Shown here in pieces: positions 28,008-32,735 of a DNA stretch of 32,735 nucleotides. The notes under the pieces were generated by a model. The model was not told the DNA's origin. It saw nothing but the letters and a program-made list of their open reading frames with translations, and searched no databases. Source of the DNA: Deltaproteobacteria bacterium (lineage in GTDB: Bacteria > Desulfobacterota > UBA8473); contig QZJR01000097.1 of NCBI GenBank assembly GCA_003599365.1, forward strand, positions 1-32,735, read 5' to 3'. Both the position numbers and the translations under genes were made by a program. How positions within the stretch are numbered: position 1 is the stretch's first letter; each line of letters starts with the position of its first letter.

Positions 28008-30013
28008 AATTGTAGACCCAAGGCAACAAGGGCCTGATTCAGAACAAAACCAACCCCAAATGCGAAGAAGAGGACGAAGGCAAAGATCAGCACTGCGGTC
28101 TTTATACCCCTCTCTTTTATCATCATCATAAATTGGGCAATACATGGAACAAAAAGCGTTAATATTACTGCTGCCACAGTAAGCTGCATCCCTGTGAGGG
28201 AATTTTGCATACTGTACAATCCCGCTGCACCATAATCACGCCTGAAGAATCCAAAGAGAAACACCCTTGCGGTTTCGTCCGGCAAACCAATAAGGTTTAC
28301 AACCGGCTCTAAACCATTTGTTATCACACGTAAGACTCCTGTTAACTGAGAAATCCAAATCAGGACACTTACTACGATAAAAATAGGGAAAACCTCTTTG
28401 AAATACCATACCATCCTTGAGTAAGTCTTTATTAAGACATTTGAAATCTTGGGCAATCGAAGGGGGGGCAGCTCCATATAAAAACTGGGTTTTTCGCCCG
28501 ACAATATCCTTGCAGCCAAAAAACCAATCAGAATAAAATTAAGCAATACTACGACAAACCATATAAACAATGCCAGTGGATGACCTGCTAAAATGGCAAA
28601 AATGACCCCTAACTGTGCTGAACATGGCACGGCCAAAGCCAGCAGCAATGTGGAAATTACCCGCTCACGTTTAGTCTCTTGTGTCCTGGTTACCATTGTC
28701 GCCATAGTGCTGCAACCTAACCCCAGCACCATAGGTATAACCGCCCTTCCACTCAGACCAATCTTCTTGAAAACCCTATCTACCAGCATAGATAATCTGG
28801 GAAGGTATCCACTATCCTCAATAACAGAAAACACAAGGAAAAATGTCCCGACAATGGGAAGGATTATAGCCACGGCATACGTTATCCCCAAGGTGATGAT
28901 ACCGTATTCACCCACTATTAAATCTTGAATTGGCCTATAGGGGACATTGCTCATAACAAACTTGGTTATTACAGGATTGATTTTCTCACCAAAGATTGTC
29001 CCCTCAATCAGATTAACAAGTTTGCCTGCACCCAAAACCCCTACAAACTGATAAAGCCCCAAATACAATATAGCGATCAAGATGGGTATTCCGGTTATTG
29101 GATTTATCATTACCCTGCTGAGTCTCTCTTTGAAACCGGCCGTTTTCAGAGGTCCAGCTGCTAAAGATGACGAGGTTATTTTCCTGACCTCATTTTGTAA
29201 TCTAATTTTTATGATATAATTTAAAGGATAACCGTACTTGCGACTCGTTTTCTTTAGAATCCCGTCGATCTGGTCATAATCCTTGCCTTCCTTTTGTTTC
29301 ACTAAACGTTGCATATCCTCGTCTTCTTGCAAAAGCAATAGAGAAACAGACCGTTTTGAAATCGGATAGCTGTTCTTAAGGAAGGATTCAATCTCTTTTA
29401 TCGAGGATTCTATACCCTTCTGATAACTGGTTTGGAATTTATCCAAAATGGGAACATATTGATCGATCTTTCCAATGAGTTGATCAATACCCTTACCGGC
29501 AGTCGCAATTATAGGAACAACAGGTATGCCAAGTTTGCCTTCCAGGTCATTAAAATCTATGCTTATCCCTAATTCTTCTGCTTCATCCATCATATTTATT
29601 ACGAGTATAACAGGAAGACCTGCCTCGATTAACTGAAGTGTCAGAGGCAGCATTCGCTCCAGATTCTTGGCATCAATCACATGAAGTACCGTCTTCGGTC
29701 TTTCTTCCAGAAGCATCAATTTAGCGACACGTTCTTCCTCAGTAATGGGAATCAAAGAATACATGCCAGGCAAGTCAATTACGCCGAAATCTCTGCCATT
29801 TATCTTACACCTGCCTTTGTCAACTGTTACCGTGGTTCCTGGGTAGTTTGATACAGTAACGTATATCCCAGTCAACCTATTGAATAAAAGGCTTTTACCC
29901 ACATTTGGATTCCCGACTATTACTATCTTTTGCAAACCCTCTATATCTTCCCCGGCCGGCCCGTGGGACTGAGGTGTCGTGTTCCTTTTTCCTATGGCTG
30001 AAGGGAATTTCAC
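28004..30013 (-). CDS. feoB: FeoB-family ferrous iron transporter
   Basis: GNPNVGKSLLFNRLTG (G1), SNYPGTTVTV (G2), DLPGMYSL (G3), NMMD (G4); polytopic C-terminus with LGLGCSTMATMVTRTQETKRERVISTLLLALAVPCSAQL. Confidence 0.92.
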   Translation of the reverse strand: MKFPSAIGKRNTTPQSHGPAGEDIEGLQKIVIVGNPNVGKSLLFNRLTGIYVTVSNYPGTTVTVDKGRCKINGRDFGVIDLPGMYSLIPITEEERVAKLMLLEERPKTVLHVIDAKNLERMLPLTLQLIEAGLPVILVINMMDEAEELGISIDFNDLEGKLGIPVVPIIATAGKGIDQLIGKIDQYVPILDKFQTSYQKGIESSIKEIESFLKNSYPISKRSVSLLLLQEDEDMQRLVKQKEGKDYDQIDGILKKTSRKYGYPLNYIIKIRLQNEVRKITSSSLAAGPLKTAGFKERLSRVMINPITGIPILIAILYLGLYQFVGVLGAGKLVNLIEGTIFGEKINPVITKFVMSNVPYRPIQDLIVGEYGIITLGITYAVAIILPIVGTFFLVFSVIEDSGYLPRLSMLVDRVFKKIGLSGRAVIPMVLGLGCSTMATMVTRTQETKRERVISTLLLALAVPCSAQLGVIFAILAGHPLALFIWFVVVLLNFILIGFLAARILSGEKPSFYMELPPLRLPKISNVLIKTYSRMVWYFKEVFPIFIVVSVLIWISQLTGVLRVITNGLEPVVNLIGLPDETARVFLFGFFRRDYGAAGLYSMQNSLTGMQLTVAAVILTLFVPCIAQFMMMIKERGIKTAVLIFAFVLFFAFGVGFVLNQALVALGLQL

Positions 30014-30037
30014 TGATTATCTCCAAATGTTTAATTT

Positions 30038-30514
30038 CTAGTCTATATCTACTCTATCTGTAGTTGAAATTTTGCGATCCTTTCCTTGCTTCTTTAGACA
30101 CTCCCTACAGTATCCAAAAAGCTCCAGCTTATGCCCCGTTACTTCAAAACCATGACTTCTTGAGAATTTCTTCTCAATATCCATGACTTCATCCTGCTTG
30201 AACTCAATGATCCTTCCACAGCCAAGACATCGAAAGTGACAGTGATGCTCATGTCCTAATACGTGTTCATAGTGCATATGGCCATCTTCAAAGAATACTT
30301 CCTTGATCAAACCGCTTTCGATGAGCAGAGGGATTGTTCTATATATAGATGCCTTTGATATACTACACTTCTTGTTCTTTAAACAAAGATAGAGGGTATC
30401 CACATCGAAATGGTCATGGGTTAAGAATATCTCTTCGATGATTACCTCTCTTTCAGGTGTATTCCGAAGCCCACTTTCCTTCACATATTTCCTGAAAACC
30501 TCTATTTCGTTCAT
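30038..30514 (-). CDS. fur: Fur-family transcriptional regulator
   Basis: GLRNTPEREVIIEEIFLTHDHFDVDTLYLCLK, SKASIYRTIPLLIESGLIKEV, HEHHCHFRCLGCGRIIEF, CRECLKKQG. Confidence 0.93.
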   Translation of the reverse strand: MNEIEVFRKYVKESGLRNTPEREVIIEEIFLTHDHFDVDTLYLCLKNKKCSISKASIYRTIPLLIESGLIKEVFFEDGHMHYEHVLGHEHHCHFRCLGCGRIIEFKQDEVMDIEKKFSRSHGFEVTGHKLELFGYCRECLKKQGKDRKISTTDRVDID

Positions 30515-30535
30515 AGATACCTCAACACAGGTACA

Positions 30536-30587
30536 ATTATTATTGAGAATCTATTGCAATAATAATACGTCGCTTTTTTTTGTCAAG
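30536..30587 (-). promoter_or_regulatory. Putative fur promoter with overlapping palindromic operator
   Basis: Minus strand TTGACA (30582-30587 region), N16, TATTAT; palindrome ATTATTATTG-N11-CAATAATAAT (30536-30566) overlaps the -10. Confidence 0.55.
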
Positions 30588-30630
30588 GAAAAAATATTGG
30601 ATCATCTCCAAATTAGTTGATGGATTATGA

Positions 30631-30869
30631 GGATTCAAGGGGTCAAGGAGTCTAGGATTCTAGTGAAATGCTTAAGAATTACAAAGAGTTAAAAGTCTGG
30701 CAAAAGTCTTATCAGTTATATATTATTATCTGGTGATTTAGGCTATATGAAGGCTAAAGAGATGGAGAAAGTTCAGGCTGATATAGGAGAGGTTGAAAGG
30801 ACGCTTAAGGCTCTTATTAAATCTTTAGAAAAAACACTTGAACCCTTGATTCCTTGACTCCTCGAATCC
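30631..30869 (+). pseudogene. Internally deleted four-helix-bundle (23S rRNA IVS / S23-type) protein gene flanked by inverted repeats
   Basis: MLKNYKELKVWQKSYQLY (from 30668) then, after a frameshift, YILLSGDLGYMKAKEMEKVQADIGEVERTLKALIKSLEKTLEP; flanks GGATTCAAGGGGTCAAGGAGTC versus GACTCCTCGAATCC. Confidence 0.65.
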
Positions 30870-30970
30870 TTATTGGCAACTTTTGGGGAGAAGAACCAAA
30901 ATATTTGACTTGCCAATTACTTCATTAAAATCTAATATTAGGGAAGGCCACCACAGGCGAGTCACCCCTT

Positions 30971-30996
30971 CAACAGCACACTTAAGTGTGCTGTTG
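30971..30996. repeat. Perfect 26 bp palindrome
   Basis: CAACAGCACACTTAAGTGTGCTGTTG. Confidence 0.9.
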
Positions 30997-31005
30997 AAAA
31001 GGATG

Positions 31006-31044
31006 GGATTGCTTCGCCCCAACTGGTCGAGGCTCGCAATGACA
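31006..31044. repeat. Fragment of the TGTCATTGCGA palindromic repeat family
   Basis: GGATTGCTTCGCCCC...GGCTCGCAATGACA, related to 4547-4612. Confidence 0.6.
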
Positions 31045-31117
31045 GGAATAGGTAGATTTTCAAATGAAATGCTGAAAAAAACAGGATTCAAAGGGTCAAG
31101 GGGGCAAAAAAGAATTT

Positions 31118-32404
31118 ATGAGCTTTAAAAGGTCCACCAGACTAGAGCTGTTTGCATGGATGCTCTATGACTTTGCCAACACCTCCTTTACAGTAATGAT
31201 CGTTACTTTTGTCTATTCTGTGTATTTCAGGGATATAGTTGCTAAAGGGCTGGAAAATAAGGCTGATTTCCTGTGGGGGCTTAATGGCTCTATATCAATG
31301 GTTGTGGTCGCCCTTCTTTCACCTATTTTAGGTGCCATTGCTGACCATGCCCAGGCAAAGAAGAAGTTCCTTATCTTCTTTGCCCTCTTGTGTATTGCAT
31401 TCGGGGGCATGCTCTTCTTCGTGAGGGAAGGAATGATCTTAGAGGGAATGATCTTCTTCATAATCGCTAATATTGGTTTTGAGGGTGGGAATGTATTTTA
31501 CAACGCTTTCTTACCGGAGATTACTACCCAGGAGAAATTCGGACGAATATCCGGATATGGATGGGCACTGGGATATCTGGGGGCAATTGTCACAATAATT
31601 ATATGCAAACCGTTTCTATCAGGGGGGTTTGAGGAATCGAATCTGCCAAATGTCAGATTCACATTTCTCCTATCCGCCGTATTTTACCTGGTCTTTTCCC
31701 TGCCAATCTTCTTCTTCCTTAGGGAGAGAAAGGGGAAAACAATGGGAGATAGTAATGATCGGTATATCGTCATGGGGTTTAGACGATTGAGGGATACCTT
31801 CAGGCATGTGAAACAATTCAAAGAGCTGGCAAAGTATCTATTGTCATACTTTATTTATACTGATGGTGTCACGACAGTTATCTACTTCAGCACTATTTAT
31901 GCCAAGAACACTTTGCACATGGATATCTCAGAACTGATACTCTTTTATATAATAGTTCAAACCACCGGCATCGTGGGAGCTATCTTCTTTGGTTGGCTTG
32001 CAGACAAACTCCTTCCCAAAAAGACTATTGAAATAACTCTTCTAATCTGGTGTGTTGTGGTAATCGGAGCATACTTTGTAGAAGATAAATCTGTTTTCTT
32101 TGTTATCGGGATGTTAGCAGGGATTGCAATGGGCTCCAGTCAATCAGCGAGTAGATCCATGATGGGGCTTTTAACTCCCAGAGATAAAGAGGCTGAGTTC
32201 TTTGGATTCTATGGGATAAGCGGTAAGTTTTCTGCTGCCATGGGTCCTCTTGTATTTGGAATTATATCAGCATGGACAGGTAGTCAGAGAATAGCGATAC
32301 TGGCAGTAATCTCTTTCTTCATCACTGGACTGATCCTGCTCCAAAGGGTGGATGAGAAAGAGGGTATACTGGCAGCCAGGAATTTTGATATCAATCGGCA
32401 GTAA
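31118..32404 (+). CDS. MFS transporter, UMF1/Atg22-like family
   Basis: LELFAWMLYDFANTSFTVMIVTFVYSVYF, GDSNDRYIVMGFRRLRDTFRH, GSSQSASRSMMGLLTPRDKEAEFFGFYGISGKFSAAMGPLVFG. Confidence 0.9.
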   Translation: MSFKRSTRLELFAWMLYDFANTSFTVMIVTFVYSVYFRDIVAKGLENKADFLWGLNGSISMVVVALLSPILGAIADHAQAKKKFLIFFALLCIAFGGMLFFVREGMILEGMIFFIIANIGFEGGNVFYNAFLPEITTQEKFGRISGYGWALGYLGAIVTIIICKPFLSGGFEESNLPNVRFTFLLSAVFYLVFSLPIFFFLRERKGKTMGDSNDRYIVMGFRRLRDTFRHVKQFKELAKYLLSYFIYTDGVTTVIYFSTIYAKNTLHMDISELILFYIIVQTTGIVGAIFFGWLADKLLPKKTIEITLLIWCVVVIGAYFVEDKSVFFVIGMLAGIAMGSSQSASRSMMGLLTPRDKEAEFFGFYGISGKFSAAMGPLVFGIISAWTGSQRIAILAVISFFITGLILLQRVDEKEGILAARNFDINRQ

Positions 32405-32440
32405 AGTCAAAACGACTAACAACCAACAGAGATGGACGTG

Positions 32441-32735
32441 TTACTTCTTTGCGTTTCGCCCCAGCTCAAGACCCCGTCTGAAGGCTTTTTGGTTCCATTC
32501 AAGTATGGTTTTTTTCGTTCCAAACCTTCTCTCCAGCTCTTCTTCGATGAGTTCTGAAAGCATTGTATCCCTTATACTGACGTATGTTCCCAGTAGAATA
32601 AGGTTACTGACCTGTCTTTTTCCCATACTGACAGCAATCTCTACTCCGGGAATTTTCACCAACTCATAATCTCTACTCTCTTGCTCATCCTCCAAGCCAG
32701 CGCTTTCGACCAACATCATTCCACCTGGAAGAACT
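32441..32735 (-). CDS. 2-oxoacid:acceptor oxidoreductase gamma subunit, C-terminal part (runs off the window)
   Basis: VLPGGMMLVESAGLEDEQESRDYELVKIPGVEIAVSMGKRQVSNLILLGTYVSI...; frame open to the window end. Confidence 0.6.
   Translation of the reverse strand, partial: VLPGGMMLVESAGLEDEQESRDYELVKIPGVEIAVSMGKRQVSNLILLGTYVSIRDTMLSELIEEELERRFGTKKTILEWNQKAFRRGLELGRNAKK

Overview
The window is AT-rich bacterial chromosomal DNA, probably from a Desulfobacterota- or Nitrospirota-like lineage (low confidence). Most genes are on the minus strand. It holds a five-tRNA cluster, rdgB-rph, tmRNA-smpB, a RapZ_C-nucleotidyltransferase fusion next to an AmgK-like kinase, htrA/degP, an MltD-like transglycosylase, serS with two tRNA-Ser genes and tRNA-Arg, an unusually long RNase P RNA, an RNase H-like gene, a rearranged macromolecular synthesis locus (rpsU / yqeY remnant / mutS2 / dnaG / rpoD), and a fur-feoB-Cys-rich-dtxR iron operon. 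A UMF1/Atg22-like MFS gene and the end of a probable 2-oxoacid oxidoreductase gamma subunit close the window. A compositionally distinct, more GC-rich island (about 9.6-14.5 kb) carries an eroded specialised-metabolite locus: a 5'-truncated radical SAM gene, an intact standalone PKS dehydratase-PPTase fusion, an opposite-strand AAA/DUF4143 ATPase, and a 5'-truncated AMP-ligase. Small inverted-repeat elements are abundant. They include three copies of a ~155 bp element whose ends read TGA, a 145 bp TIR element, palindromes apparently inserted in mutS2 and rnpB, and a direct repeat flanking a tRNA-Ser. Several abut or supply the stop codons of essential genes. The best leads are the RapZ_C-MurU fusion, the DH-PPTase fusion, repeat insertions inside mutS2 and rnpB, the yqeY remnant, and the dual-regulator iron operon. 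All calls are by eye; no searches or folding were run.
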